A DNA stretch of 64,000 nt from Hymenoscyphus infarciens (taxonomy: Eukaryota > Ascomycota > Leotiomycetes > Helotiales > Helotiaceae), in NCBI GenBank assembly GCA_001414345.1, contig LLCB01000135.1, positions 1 through 64,000 of the forward strand, read 5' to 3'. The translations under genes were made by a program, and so were the position numbers. This document shows, piece by piece, positions 21,642 to 32,958 of the stretch. The notes under the pieces are model-generated. The model saw only the letters and a list, made by a program, of their open reading frames with translations. It made no database searches and was not told where the DNA came from. Position 1 is the stretch's first letter; every line of letters starts with the position of its first letter.

Positions 21642-23303
21642 GAGTGTATGGGATTGGTTGTTGGTGGTGTGAAGAAAGTGTTTGATGATGTGTGAAGAAA
21701 GGTTTGTGAGCTGGAGAGGAAAGATCGAAGTCGGTTTGTGAGAAGAGGGGTTTAAATATTTCGACCCTGGTATGTGATGGTCCAAGCGCTTTCCCTGAGG
21801 AAATTTTGGCGGAGAAAGAGTGTTTGACCAAATGAGCAAAACTGGATTGCATGTAACTTAATCGGTTAAGCTTGCCTTGAGGTTGGTTGACGTTCAATTG
21901 GAGGCTCGCTTAGCGACGTCAACCTCTTTGTTCCTTGAAAATTTGTGGGTCGTGGTCCAAGCTTGAACACCTCAATAGTACTTTATCTAACTTGTAGTAG
22001 ATGTGGTAGACGATGGAAAATCAAAGTTTGAAAGAGGTAGTGTTAGAATACTTGGAGATTTTCGATTTTGAGTTGTAAGGTGCTTCTTGAGGAATGTTGT
22101 GATGGTAGAGAGCTGGGTGTTGTATTTTTATGATTCCAGCTGCCAAATGGAATGTAACATCTTTACAGCTTGTGCTAGATAAGCGCAGTAACCTGTGGCA
22201 ATACCTTGATGGTAGTTGAAATGGAGCTGTGAATGAATGACGTGATCGGACAACGATATCGGGGATGACCCAGAGAAGGTTCTAGTGATAATCTGTGAAG
22301 CTTGTATTGAAGAATAATGGAATTCTAGAATTCATAGGAAGTGAGGCTGCCGAATTGCGAGAATTTATGTATGAGGCAGACACAGAGAGAGAACAGAAGA
22401 ATTGAGTACCGAGGTAGGGATTGTGTTCAGTCCTTGGTAGGTTGTGAAAGTTGAGATGATGGATGTTGTGAAGAGAAGTTGTGGTGAAAGGTTGTGAAGA
22501 AAGGTTGTGAAGAAAGGTTGTGGAGAAAGGTTGTGTAGAAAGGCTGTGGCTCGCGAAAATAGATTATAAGAAGTGGGGACATGGTGGTGGTGGTGCACAA
22601 GGCAACTGCCACTTTAGGAAAGAATAACTGGCAAGCGATATCAGCAGGGTGTGGTGGAAATTCTTCTGGCAACAAGCTATGTAGCTAAAGTTTAGATGTA
22701 ATAAGCTATTTTAAGTAGTCTTTTGAGCACTAGCTTGAGAACCCTTTTTCAAACTCTTTCTGGAGAAGGGACAGGCTTTTATCAATTTCAACCGCTTCTA
22801 CGGGAGCATACTTCCACAGACAAGCGATTCATGCTATAACCTTGTCATTTTCGACTTCATAACCTTGAAAATTGGGAAGCTCACTGTTTTTAACAGAATG
22901 GGTTGGTTTTTTCACGGATGTTTTCTTCTTTGAAGTTTGGAGTAAGATGGAATAACTCTCAAAAGCTTCTAGTAAGACAATCTTACCGTTTGGGAAGCTA
23001 GAATGCAAGAAAGTAAGCTGCCCAAAGCAAAGTGTGTTTGCATGGGTCTTGACTTGAACCCATCACCTTTTTGCGCTGCTGAAAAGAGGCCACGCGGAGT
23101 TTTAGTATTTGACAATGTTGTTCTGTGGGTGGTCTGAAGCTTAGAGTGGAAGAAAGATCTCAAGTAAGTATTCATATCGCTCAATTATATAATATTTGCA
23201 ACCGATATCGCCTTTATGCGTCCTGGAAACGATCGCAAACTGGAATCTTAATGCTTGAGAAGTAGTCTCCATCGCCCAACTCTCTTTTCAAGCTTTCCAC
23301 CCA
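21642..23303. other. Gene-free stretch with minisatellite
   Basis: No supported gene. Contains the purine-rich array at 22464-22550. A B-box-like word (GATGGGTTCAAGTC on the minus strand) lies at 23051-23064, and I could not fold it into a tRNA. Confidence 0.5.
22464..22550 (+). repeat. GAAAGGTTGTGAA minisatellite
   Basis: Tandem, slightly variable copies of a 13-15 bp unit (GAAAGGTTGTGAA, GAAAGGTTGTGGA, GAAAGGCTGTGG). It is non-coding in any convincing frame. Confidence 0.75.
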
Positions 23304-24654
23304 TCACAATTCCCCACTAAATGCCTCGCTCACCCTCCCCTTTATTCCCCACTCTCCAGGAATCTGGAAGCAAAATAACCTTCCTCCATCACTTCCTTCC
23401 ACAAAGTCTTTCCCTCTGGCACTAGTCACAAATACCTCATCAAGGTCTTTCCCGCCAAATGTGGGACAGGTAATTGCTTTTGCGCTTATGGAAATCTGGT
23501 ATTTCTTTACTCCCGAGGGGTCGAAAACCACTTTGCCGTAATTGTTAGTGAGCTTGTTTACGATGAGGAAGAGAGACGGGTGATGGCCCATTGATAGGAA
23601 CATATGAAAGGGGATGTTTACTCAATCGATGGGGATCTTCGGAACCGTAGACTGCTATCCAGATATTGCCTTGCGCACTGAAGAGGCTAGTTAGTCACCC
23701 TTCTCTTCGAACAGAAAGACTTCCGAGAGAGAGGGAGGCAATACTCAATAACCAAACCATCAGGTTCTCCCTCCGTTCCCTTGAAACTTGCAAATAGTCT
23801 CCGGCCCGTGAGAATTCTGTTTTCGGGATAATAATCATACACATATGTCGTTTGAGCGAGGGAGTCGTTGAAGTACACTTTCAAGAAATTCAACGATCAG
23901 TTTCTCTCTTCCCAAAACACCCGAGACGAATTGAAGTAAGAATGAAAAAGGGGGGGAGACAAACTCGTTTTATTGTCTGGACTCCAGCCCATTCCATTAC
24001 TCAAAGTAATCCCGGAGTCCATCTCATGCAAACTTCCATCCGGATCATATCTCCAGAGACGACCGATTGGTTGGCCGTGAGAAGCGGGTGGTCCTTTAAT
24101 ACTGTATGGCATGGCCTGTCCAAGTCAGAGTGTTTGTCTTCTTGGGATTTAGTCACCGAAGTTAGAATTCGAGACTTACCTTAAGATCAATCTCACCAAA
24201 CCAAAAGCTCCCTTGCGCATCAATACACCCTACCAAGAATCAGCCGCTCTCCAAACCCCCAGCAAACAATAGTTTGTCAGAAAAAGAGAGACTAACCATC
24301 ATTTACCCTTCTCTCCACCCCATCGCAAACCTCCTTCAAAATCTCGAGCTCTCCGGTCTTCTCATCCAAGATCCCTACACCCCTCAAATACCCACAGATA
24401 TACTTCCCCTCATCTTCCTTCCCCTTGAAAAATCTTATTACGCTAACACTTTCTTTAAGTTTCAACACTCTTTCTACTTCATTTTGAGAAGAAGACGGGG
24501 ACAGAGAAAGAATATGAAGTTCCGGGGGCTCAGAAAGGGGATCCAGCCAATGAAGTGTGTTATCAGATGCTCGATAAAGGGGAGACTCCCCACCCCATGT
24601 TTTGGGATGGGAGATGGGTGTGTGGAGTGGTGTGAGAGAGGGGGTGGTGGTCAT
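23304..24654 (-). CDS. SMP-30/gluconolactonase/LRE-like family protein
   Basis: Six exons (24297-24654, 24180-24229, 23965-24115, 23745-23877, 23622-23677, 23304-23530) give 324 residues. Each joint restores a family block: ERRVNDG/CIDAQGSFWFGEI, LSNGMGWSPDNKT/MYFNDS, GEPDGLVID/AQGNIWIAVYGSE, HRL/MVFDPSG. The beta-propeller signature is clear: N-terminal WGGESPLYRASDNTLHWLD, a metal-binding Asn/Asp set (NDG, SNGMGWSPD, EPDGL), and the C-terminal AKAITCPTFGGKDLDEVFVT. The family hydrolyses lactones or related esters with a bound divalent metal. The substrate cannot be told; fungal members often act on sugar lactones. The gene is divergent from the alpha/beta hydrolase at 25509 across 0.85 kb. 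Introns are 63-91 bp. Confidence 0.87.
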
Positions 24655-25508
24655 TGTGGATTTATAAGTGTTATGTGAGGGGATAATGAGGTGGTAACTT
24701 TAGTATGGATTTTCAAGGGAGGGCTGAAAAATGACAGTTGATATCCAACCAACTGAGGCAACTTAGCCGCGAGTAGGTTGTTGGTCGTGGGATGACGTTT
24801 ATCGGCTGACCCCGCATTACCCCACTTTCCAGTTATATATTCTCTCAGCCCAAATCTGTTCCTTCCCTCGAGATCGAAGGAAATCAAGAGCAAGAAATCA
24901 TTACCAGGTCCACTAATACTGGATAAAAACAAGAGAGTCTTCGAAAATCTAACCCCACTTTTGAGCACCAACCATAGCAACCTCTAAGCGAAAACCCCTT
25001 TCCCAGTTTATCCGTCAAAGCAACAAAATATGGGGTAAACTACCCTTAGCACACCAGCTAACGTTCCGCTCCTTTCCGCCTTCTCCAATCATTATCCCAT
25101 CCTCCACGTGTAAAAGTATCAAGAGTAACCACACCTTTTGATATCATTCACGAATAATGTTACATAGAACAATCTATGTCCTATTTCCTACCCTGTCTAG
25201 GGATATGTTCCAGATTGAAGGTTTTCCCCCGCATATTGTCTTATCTCTATCATTTTATCATCTCGAGAATGGAGTGAGGGAGCACAATATGACGAATGAG
25301 GGTTGGTGGCATTGTTGGTTTCGTTAGTCAGGGTAGGTTCGGTAACTTGGGATAGTCTAGGTTTGGTGGATAACTTGAACAGGTTAGGTTGAAGAGTGTC
25401 TAAACTAGGTAGGTTAGCTTCGGGGAGAATTTCAGGGACGAGTCGGAGAATATTCGAGATGGGAAAAGGGTCTCAGTTGCATTCTTCTGACGTGTACTTA
25501 CATATTGC
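24655..25508. other. Intergenic region between divergent lactonase and hydrolase genes
   Basis: Upstream sequence for both genes. A run of GGTTGGTG/TAGGTTCGGT/TAGGTTTGGTG/TAGGTTGAAG words (about 25302-25420) is mildly repetitive. No ORF is supported. Confidence 0.45.
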
Positions 25509-26918
25509 ATGTTCGACATGTTTTCTTCCTCCAAGACCACGTCCATTTCCTCCGAGCGTTCCCCCCCATTAAAAGCCATTTCCTCTACCACCTCTTCAGC
25601 GAGACAACGTGCATCAACGTACCGAAGTCCCTCAATTTTCGACCCTCCAAAACCAAAGAAGAAAGGCAAGAACCGAATAACTCGGGGTCTAAGCTTCCTC
25701 CTCCCGACCTCCGAAAAAGAAGTCAAAAAGCGTCTCCGCCAAATATCCTCCCCAAAGATGGGTTCCCTAACCCCAAATACCTCCACCCCATCCCTCACGA
25801 CTCAACCGCCATACCCACTCCACCCATCCGTCAAAGATAAACTTGACCCTGCATATACCGCATTTTACAACAAACATATTCTCAATACCCAGCCTGTACA
25901 CCTGCAACCAGTCTCTGCTTCGAGAAAAAGCGGGATTTTGATACCAGGCGGGGGAAAGGAGTTACCAGTTGGGAAGAAAGAGGATATCTTTATTAAGAGG
26001 GAGAGTAGTGAGGGTCCCGATGTTGGATGTAGGGTTTTTACTCCCGCAGGAGACGCTCCCGGGGGTGGGTGGCCTTTGATGCTTTATTTTCATGGTGGCG
26101 GCTGGGTCTTGGGGAACAAGGAGACGGAGAATACGGTTTGTTCGAACTTGTGCGTTAGGAGTGGGTGCGTTGTTGTTACTGTGGATTATCGGTAAGTATT
26201 TCTTTCGTTTCCCTTCCTATTTCTTGTACGGGAGGTGATCACAATTGGATTCTAAACAGCTGTCAGTCTAGCACCAGAGAATCCATACCCAGCAGCAGTT
26301 CATGATTCTTGGGAAGCCACCTTATACTTCCTTACTACCGCAAGCCAGAGATTCAATCTCAATCCCTCCTTAAGTGCTATCGGAGGTTCATCAGCAGGTG
26401 GAAATCTGACTGCAGTAATGACACATCGACGACTCACTCACAACCACTTATTTCCCGAAGCACCGCTTCCGGAATTTAAAGCACAGCTCCTGATCGTCCC
26501 AGTGACGGACAATACCGCTTCAATACACAACAACACTTCCTGGCGAGAAAACGAGATGACCCCCGCATTGCCCGCGCAAAAAATGATGTGGTTTAGGAAC
26601 CATTATCTACCAGCTGAGAAAACATGGGGTGAACCCGAATCTAGCCCTCTTTTCTACAGCGAAGACGCCGATGGTGTGAAAAAGAGGTGGTCCAAGTTGC
26701 CTAAAGCATTGGTGGTGGTTGGGGAATTGGATGTCTTGAGAGATGAAGGTGTGAAGTATGCTCAGAGATTGACGGAGAATGGGGTGAGTGTGCAATTAGA
26801 AATCATGAAGGGGATGCCACATCCATTTTTGGCGATGGATGAAGCGTTGCAGCAGGGTCGCGATACGATCAGTTTTATGGTTGCTATGTTGAATGAAGTG
26901 TTTGAAAAGGGGGGTTGA
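25509..26918 (+). CDS. Alpha/beta hydrolase fold-3 esterase/lipase (HSL-like)
   Basis: Two exons (25509-26191, 26267-26918) give 444 residues. The acceptor is the second AG (CTGTCAG), needed to make VDYR/LAPENPYPAA. The oxyanion motif HGGGW is at residues 195-199. The nucleophile elbow is GSSAGG at 268-273, with Ser270 the likely nucleophile. The acid is probably in GELDVLRDEG, and the histidine in GMPHPF. This order is that of hormone-sensitive-lipase-type esterases. The first 83 residues are Ser/Lys/Pro-rich without domain features, so the ATG at 25758 (MGSLTPNTST) may be the true start, giving 361 residues. Substrate unknown. No signal peptide is seen. Confidence 0.85.
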
Positions 26919-27395
26919 ATGAGATGATGGAGACTAGAAGAGGAGGGCTTTGCTCCTTTCGCTATAGAAAAACTTAATGAGACTAAATGAAGAGTTGTGT
27001 AGGAACAGTATGTCGAGGAATAACATCCCGAGTGTAATTGTAAAGAAATTGTTGGGAGCTGTCACCGTCAATCAGAGGCCGATCGGTCCGAAATATAATC
27101 TCGGACCGAGCATAAACATATATTACGTGCTCTTCCACCCTCAAGTACTATTTAACCAATTACTCCATTGAGACTGGCAAAAGTCTCTGTAATGAAACAA
27201 AGATGACCTGCTTATGGAAAGTTGTATAGTTCCTAAAATGAACAGATGTTTTCTGTATACTTTATCATGTGACCCCGGCCGCTAACCCCTCTCCCTATTT
27301 TCCTTTTTCCGTCCACCAACGTGACACCAACGTGATGGGAATCTGACATCTGCTTTTCTTCCCTGCCAACTCGTACTAAACTCCCTCAAACTCCG
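26919..27395. other. Intergenic, no supported gene
   Basis: Normal composition; only one short ORF (26977-27171) without recognisable content. Confidence 0.45.
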
Positions 27396-27397
27396 AC

Positions 27398-28403
27398 ATG
27401 GATTTAGCATTGATCTTGAATTCACCCCCAGCATCACCTTCTATCCTTTCTCTCGACTCCTAACGGAAATACGATACGCCATCTGGGAACTCTGCCGAGT
27501 CGTCGATTCGTTGAGGCTGAGTTTCTCCCAAGACTCTCATCTCAGGGCTTCTTTGGCCATCATGGCCATATGGGATTGAAAAATGGAAACAACCTGTTTT
27601 CGCATGCTCAGGTGCTCTCCCGCGTGTGTCGCGACTCTCGTCAAGTGACTTTCAGCAAGGCTGGATGGCGGGGAATAAACTCTTCTTACCCACGGACATG
27701 AGTTGGGAAGCTTGGGGAGAGCCTTTCACGATCCCTCACTTTGAACCACTACACTCACAGCCATGGATAGAGGGGTTACAACATCCCTCGCGGCAGACTC
27801 ATTCTATCCCTTCAGAATTCCATTCAAGGAAGATAGACCTAGGGTGTACGGCGGGGTTTGCAAGCTGCATGTGTTGCATTCAAATTCTCCGAGCTATTGA
27901 GAGATCGGAAGGAACATGTGGTGACACTGACCAGCGCCCATCTACATCTGGCGAGAGAGGGCATGGTATCCAGTGGTAGTTTTTTGGCATTTTGGCGATG
28001 AATCCATTGCACTTGTCGACGCTACAGACTTCACCGGCTGTCACCAAGTTTGGAACCAGAAACCATCTGGTCATTTCCTTATCACCCGTCACGGACTCGA
28101 TGGAAAGACTTCCCAGCGGACGTGAGAAGGTGGTGTTTCGGCCTCAAATCATGCTGGATAGCTTACAAGGCCTCGGGTTTGCCAGTCGCGGAAGAATTAT
28201 GCAGAGAGCCTACGGGGGAAGAGAGAGAAGAGAGGGAAGAGTTTAATCCCCAATCTCCGCGTTTCTTTTTTGATGAACACCTTCCTTTTGTCAAGAAGGT
28301 TCTGGAAAATATGCCACTCTTCAAGCAGACCATCGTGTTCTGTCTCTATCCCCCGTCGGCACTCTATCCCCTCTGTAGTCTCCAGGTCTGCAAAAGCGGA
28401 TAG
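27398..28403 (+). pseudogene. Decayed 2EXR-domain-like gene
   Basis: Peptides typical of fungal 2EXR proteins occur in order but in different frames. ITFYPFSRLLTEIRYAIWEL (about 27434-27493) matches the F-x-F/LP-x-EIR-x-x-IWEL signature. HAQVLSRVCRDSRQV (about 27601-27646) matches the usual AL-x-x-VCRESR-x-V block. WYPVVVFWHFGDESIALVDA lies near 27964-28023, and FPADVRRWCFGLKSCWIAYK from 28101. Stops separate them (for example IMAIWD-stop at 27580), and no GT..AG intron obviously rescues all joints. I therefore read it as a frameshifted relic, though a multi-intron gene is not excluded. 2EXR proteins are abundant in filamentous fungi and have no known biochemical function. Confidence 0.5.
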
Positions 28404-28636
28404 CTGAATGGCTACTGGGTCTCAGGATTCGTTGGAGCACCGGTACCGTTGAAAAACGGAATTGAATTAAATTTGGTCCCCTGCTCAAGTTCTCTTTGTT
28501 TCCGGGGGCTCGTTGTTTATCCCTAGTTACATTCCTGAGCGTTGCCGTTTTCTATCACCAACACCGACCTCACCCCTCCACCATCTCATAATCTCGAGAC
28601 TGCAACTACTTCTCGATATCATCATCAAGACCAAAG

Positions 28637-29978
28637 ATGTCTGTCGGTCCACGCTACGTACCTCGTAATCCTGGCGAGGGGGACGATGCCTTATCCTCAG
28701 TTCAAGTTCTCCGTGTTAGCGACAATGCGAAATTCCTCGCCAGCAAAATCCCTGACGTGCGTACCAAAGATGTCCCCGATTTCGCACAAAGGGAAGACAA
28801 TACTGTTTGGGATAAGATCTATTTAGGGTATTATAAAAAGGAAAACGATGTTTCTGACCCGAAAGTGTATACTACTCAACCCCGTGCTGATGGAATACCT
28901 GATTATGCTTCATACGATTCCGAGGAGGAAGACGAAAAGGCAACTTATGAAACCAAAATGGCAGATGCCATCCTCCCCACTGCGGGTCTATCGCTCTCTC
29001 GCATCCTCAATCACCCAAACATAATTTCGCTCGTGGATGTTGTCCGAAATTCCCAAGAAGCTGGCAATACGACTCTTGCTGGTCGCCATTCGGATCTCAC
29101 GATTTGGGAGGATATGGATGCTGGTTCTCTATCGTATATTGTCCCCTCTGGAAACGGACTCCCTGCTCTCGATGACAAAGAATCTTGGGATGCATTGACA
29201 GCAGTCAACAACAAGCGTCCCTCTCTCCCCGAGGGTCTCTGCTGGCACGTTCTTCGCAGTATTTCGCGTGCGATCTTATGGCTACATCATGGAGTCAAGG
29301 AAACAGCAGGAATTCCTGGGGAATGGGAGAAACGCGATGATGATTGGCAACCGATTTTGATTCGTGATATCAGTCCACCGCAAATCTGGTTCAAAAGGCC
29401 TGATGGGAAGAAGGGATATCATTATGGAGAATGCAAGTTGGGTGGTTTCCACTGGGCGAAAGTTTGTGGTACTCCTGGTGGGCGACTGGCTGTTGCGGAA
29501 CGTGTTCCTACTACGCCAATTCACAAGCAACATTATTGGCCCCCAGTAAGTAACCGTGAACGTCTCAAATTTCTTTCATCAATTAACTTCCCTGCAGGAA
29601 ATCTACCGAAGTACACACCCTTGGACTCGAGCCACCGAGATCTGGCAACTCGGAGCAACAGTCTACGCAATGATGTGTGGCCATCCTCCCTCTCGACATT
29701 GCGATTACAATTGGACTTGCTCGCGCATGAACGACAAAGCATACTCTGATTTCATCCGCACCATCGTTAGTGAGATGCTACAAGAACATCCTGCAAAGAG
29801 ACCAGATGCGTTGAAGTTGGTCAATAACATTGATCATGAGTATTGGCAATGGAGGGAGGGAACCAAGGCGGGGAGGGAGCATGTTGATAAGGATGATGAG
29901 TATGTGAAGAAGGCGAGTCATACTGGCGGCAAGGGTGGGTTGAAGAACTTGGTTGGAAATGGGTTCCAGGGCCTTTAA
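28637..29978 (+). CDS. Protein-kinase-like protein, probable pseudokinase
   Basis: Two exons (28637-29545, 29598-29978) give 429 residues. Kinase landmarks are recognisable but altered. LSLSRILNHPNIISLVDVV (about 118-136) resembles the alphaC/beta4 HPNI region, and LPEGLCWHVLRSISRAILWL (198-217) resembles helix E. The catalytic loop reads LIRDISPPQIWF (241-252), keeping RD but with Q where the Mg-binding Asn should be. KLGGFHW (267-273) stands where DFG should be. TRATEIWQLGATVYAMMCGH resembles helix F (DxWxxG), and HPAKRPDALKLV is a good C-terminal RP motif. There is no obvious glycine-rich loop or beta3 lysine. Similar divergent kinases are common in Pezizomycotina genomes. Catalytic inactivity is inferred from the missing DFG aspartate and loop Asn. 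Confidence 0.78.
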
Positions 29979-30410
29979 GGAATGGTGAGGTTGAAGATTG
30001 CAGTTTCACTTTCAGATGATGTCTTGTCTAGGATATCAATATAATAATACTCCATATTTCACAGAGAGTTTTCAATTGACGGTGGGATACTTGCGTATAT
30101 TATGTGCAATGACGCTGGCTTTAAAGTTATTTGGAGGGGTGATGAAATATTTAGGCAGTTGGTGTTGATGTTGACGCAGTTCTCAAAGAATTCACTTGAA
30201 TATTGATTCACTTTTCTCATCTTCCACCAACGTTAAAAATGTTGGAAACCCTCTGAAATCACTAAATGGCAAACAAATAAGTTCAAGCTTTTCAAGATGA
30301 AGGTTAGATGTGGTACTCATATTTACCACTATGGTGGATATTTTGGAGGTCATGCTTTTATAATAAACTTTGTTGATAAACAAGTAGGTAAAAAACTTGT
30401 GCCCTTCTGT

Positions 30411-30831
30411 GAGTTTCAGTGACGTAGGTTTTGCTCTAAGAAAGGAAGAAAGCGGCGAATTCACTCATGCTTGACGTAATTGGATACCTACAAGAGCAAT
30501 TTATCTTACAGATGTGCACCTGAGTGTGTTGCTATGTCCCTGGTGAGCACTGTAGGCTTCAGTGACGTAAGTTTTGACTAAGATGGGGCCAAAAAAGGGA
30601 AGGGAGTAAATTTCCAGACGTAGCAAGTTAGTAAATTCTCTCTCAATGGTGTTGAGTGTGAATATTATTACCTGGTGGGCTTCAGTGACGTAGATTCCGA
30701 TCTAGCGAGGAAAGAAAGGAGGGCAACCGAAGGACCCACTTCTTGACGTAAGAGGAACGTCAACAACAAGCAGATTATATCCGTTCAACCCTCAAGGTGC
30801 TCATTTTGAGCAAACTGATACGTCATCCGCT
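30411..30831 (+). promoter_or_regulatory. Tandem promoter array of paired TGACGTA sites
   Basis: Three diverged units each begin with TTCAGTGACGTA (30415, 30558, 30681). Each carries a second site 56-61 bp later (TTGACGTAAT 30471; CCAGACGTAG about 30614; CTTGACGTAA about 30742). A seventh, inverted site (TACGTCA) is at about 30819-30826. The text between is also repeated (purine-rich AAAGGAAGAAAG, AAAAAAGGGAAGGG, AGGAAAGAAAGGAGG). TGACGTA is a half-palindromic ATF/CREB-type bZIP element. The array ends about 40 bp before a TATA box and lies upstream of the secreted-protein gene at 31095, which it presumably controls. Confidence 0.6.
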
Positions 30832-30865
30832 GAACCGTGAGGCCTCCAGGAGCTCTCGACCCAAG

Positions 30866-30873
30866 TATAAATA
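30866..30873 (+). promoter_or_regulatory. TATA box of the secreted-protein gene
   Basis: TATAAATA lies just after the TGACGTA array. A CT/CA-rich leader follows from about 30895, so transcription probably starts near 30895-30905. Confidence 0.65.
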
Positions 30874-31012
30874 TACCCCTTCCTACCCTCAATACCTCCC
30901 TTTTTTTCAACAACAAACGACCAAACACACTCTTCAACTCAATTGACAACTTCAATCACAATCTTCACACACAACTTCAATCCAGACCGAACTTTGAAAC
31001 CCATCCATCAAA

Positions 31013-31083
31013 GTAAGCCTTCACTCTTCTCAATTCTCTCTCCTCAACCTTGTTTACTTTCTTGGAGCTAACTGTTTACACAG
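31013..31083 (+). other. Predicted 5' leader intron
   Basis: GTAAGC donor, GCTAAC branch-like word and TTTACACAG acceptor, with the coding ATG 12 bp after the acceptor. A leader intron would explain the 220 bp between TATA box and start codon. Confidence 0.55.
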
Positions 31084-31094
31084 AATCAATCAAC

Positions 31095-31716
31095 ATGGCT
31101 TTCATTGCATTGATCACCACTCTCCTCATCGCCTTCCTCCAACTCACCATTGCCAACCCAGTTGGTCAACCAACTGAGGGCTCTAAGTTCATCCACCGCC
31201 GCCAGCGCCAGGCCCCATGGGGTGTAAGTATCTCCTTCCATTTCTCTTTTTCTCCTCCCTTTCACACCAAACAAAGCTAACACCTCGCAGTGGTTCCCCT
31301 ACGATGACACAGTATTCCACCCAGGTCCATACTGTGACGACTACACCATGAACGGCGATTCGGACGCCTGTAGCGTGACCGTTCGTCAGGCAGGCCCTGA
31401 CTGGGCAAATGCTGAACTCTATGGTAAGTCTAATCCCATCCCCCTTCATCATCTTCATCCACTAACAAACAGGACAGTCTATGACAAGAACTGCAAACAA
31501 ATCGGCTTCAACCCTTCTGTCCCCTTTGGCACTGAGGGCTTCAGTCTCAATTCCGAACTCCCATACTCCATCAACATCCAAAACATCACCCGTGGTCCTA
31601 TGACTTTCAGCTATGGCAAGCATTCATATGATCCTGGCATGAACTACTTTTTGACCTTTGATACTGGTGCTATGGAGAGCGTTCCTGCTTGCTGGAACCA
31701 ATTCCAATGTTCTTGA
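31095..31716 (+). CDS. Small secreted cysteine-containing protein (effector-like)
   Basis: Three exons (31095-31223, 31291-31423, 31478-31716) give 166 residues. The N terminus (MAFIALITTLLIAFLQLTIA) is a clear signal peptide with likely cleavage after residue 20. A dibasic HRRQRQ site at 34-39 could be cut by a Kex2-type protease. The mature part has five cysteines (Cys58, Cys70, one in DKNCKQIGF, and two in the terminal ACWNQFQCS) and is rich in aromatic and Asn/Gly residues. The acceptor of intron 2 is the second AG (AGGACAG), chosen to keep the frame ELY/VYDKNC. No enzyme motif is seen. Size, secretion and the elaborate promoter fit an apoplastic effector or surface protein, but that is inference; I do not recognise a family. 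Confidence 0.78.
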
Positions 31717-32958
31717 AGGGTTTTTCTGGCTTTCTATCCTTTTTGAGAGGAATTGTTCTGCTTGCTTGGGGCACTGTTTGGGGGCTTTTCTCTGAGGTGG
31801 TGGTATGGCTTGTGGGGATTCGAAACTTGAAATGGTGGATTGAACTCAAGGAAATGGAACTGGAAATCAATATGTAGAGTATATGATTGTGCCAATGCAC
31901 ACTTGAGAAGTTATTCGGCTGAGATGACTTGACTGGCCTACTGGCATGGTCTATACATAAGAAGCAAATCAAAACCCCTTTTCAACACTCCTAGTTCCAT
32001 TTGCGTGACAACAAAATGACCCAGTCCACTATGACACTGAAGTTTTGGATTGTCTCGGAGCGTTGCAGGTATATTGCAAGTGTTCATGGAGTCATGCTCG
32101 CTTCTTTTCCATGGCCTGAGAAAATAACTCTTGATGATGGGTAGACCATGGAAATCAGTGGACTTTACCTCGAGGCGATGAGCTACATGTAACACTGAGT
32201 TTATCTGGTGGCTGAACTGCCCTTGTGGTTTAGGTCGGTCGAGAGTGTTGATCGTTCAGTGGCTGCCCTGACAAGGACTTCTCAACCTCAACCTCAACCT
32301 CAACCTCGCTACGACGCGAGTTGTCGTGTCGCGATTGAAGAAGGAAGGTACGACCTGGGTCCCATCCAGAGTATACCTACCTAGGTAAACCTTTATACCA
32401 TACACACTTTTTCATCGTCGAAAATGAATTGCCGTGACTTCGATCTGTGGCGGTCGGAATATATGTATCAGCGCTGATATTTCCAAGCTGGGAAAAGAGG
32501 CTACTAGTAGCAACAGCATAAAACTAGGGCATCCTCTTCTCTTCGAGTTTTCTGGAAGATGTCTCACAGTCCTCGTCGTCCTGAGGTCCTCCTCAATTGA
32601 GTCAATTGATCCCGTCCCTGGTGGCCAGCAAGCAACAACACAGGCGCCACTTCGGGATTTGCTTCAGGGTCTAGATTTGGAATCTGCCACCACTCTGCGG
32701 GGAGAGCTTAGAGACGGGAGCTTACTATGCTTCATAGCCCCACCAGTATCACGCCTTTCCATCGACAAAGGCTTAGAAAACGACAACCGGCTTCTTGCGA
32801 TTGTTAATCATAACATGCTCTGCGCTGTCGAGGTTCTGCCTTGCAAAATCCACCATATAATCCCGCCCTGAATCGAAAGCTGAGGTTGCTCCTTCAAACC
32901 CAAGCTCAATACTACACCCACCAGACCCTCATCAAACCCCCCACTAGCCTAGCCCACG
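31717..32958. other. Intergenic between secreted protein and oxidoreductase
   Basis: Carries the CCTCAA microsatellite at 32279-32307, followed by a short inverted repeat (ACGACGCGAG / TTGTCGTGTCGCG). The ORF 32434-32871 has no recognisable content; the CT/CA-rich text at 32880-32955 is the leader of the next gene. Confidence 0.5.
32279..32307 (+). repeat. CCTCAA hexanucleotide microsatellite
   Basis: About five tandem copies of CTCAAC/CCTCAA. Confidence 0.85.

Noticed and set aside
23041..23110. Possible tRNA gene around a GGGTTCAAGTC word
   Set aside because: No acceptor stem, D-arm or anticodon arm could be paired with it.
32434..32871. 145-codon ORF upstream of the flavoenzyme gene
   Set aside because: No recognisable motif and no splice link to the downstream gene; its end overlaps leader-like CT/CA-rich sequence.
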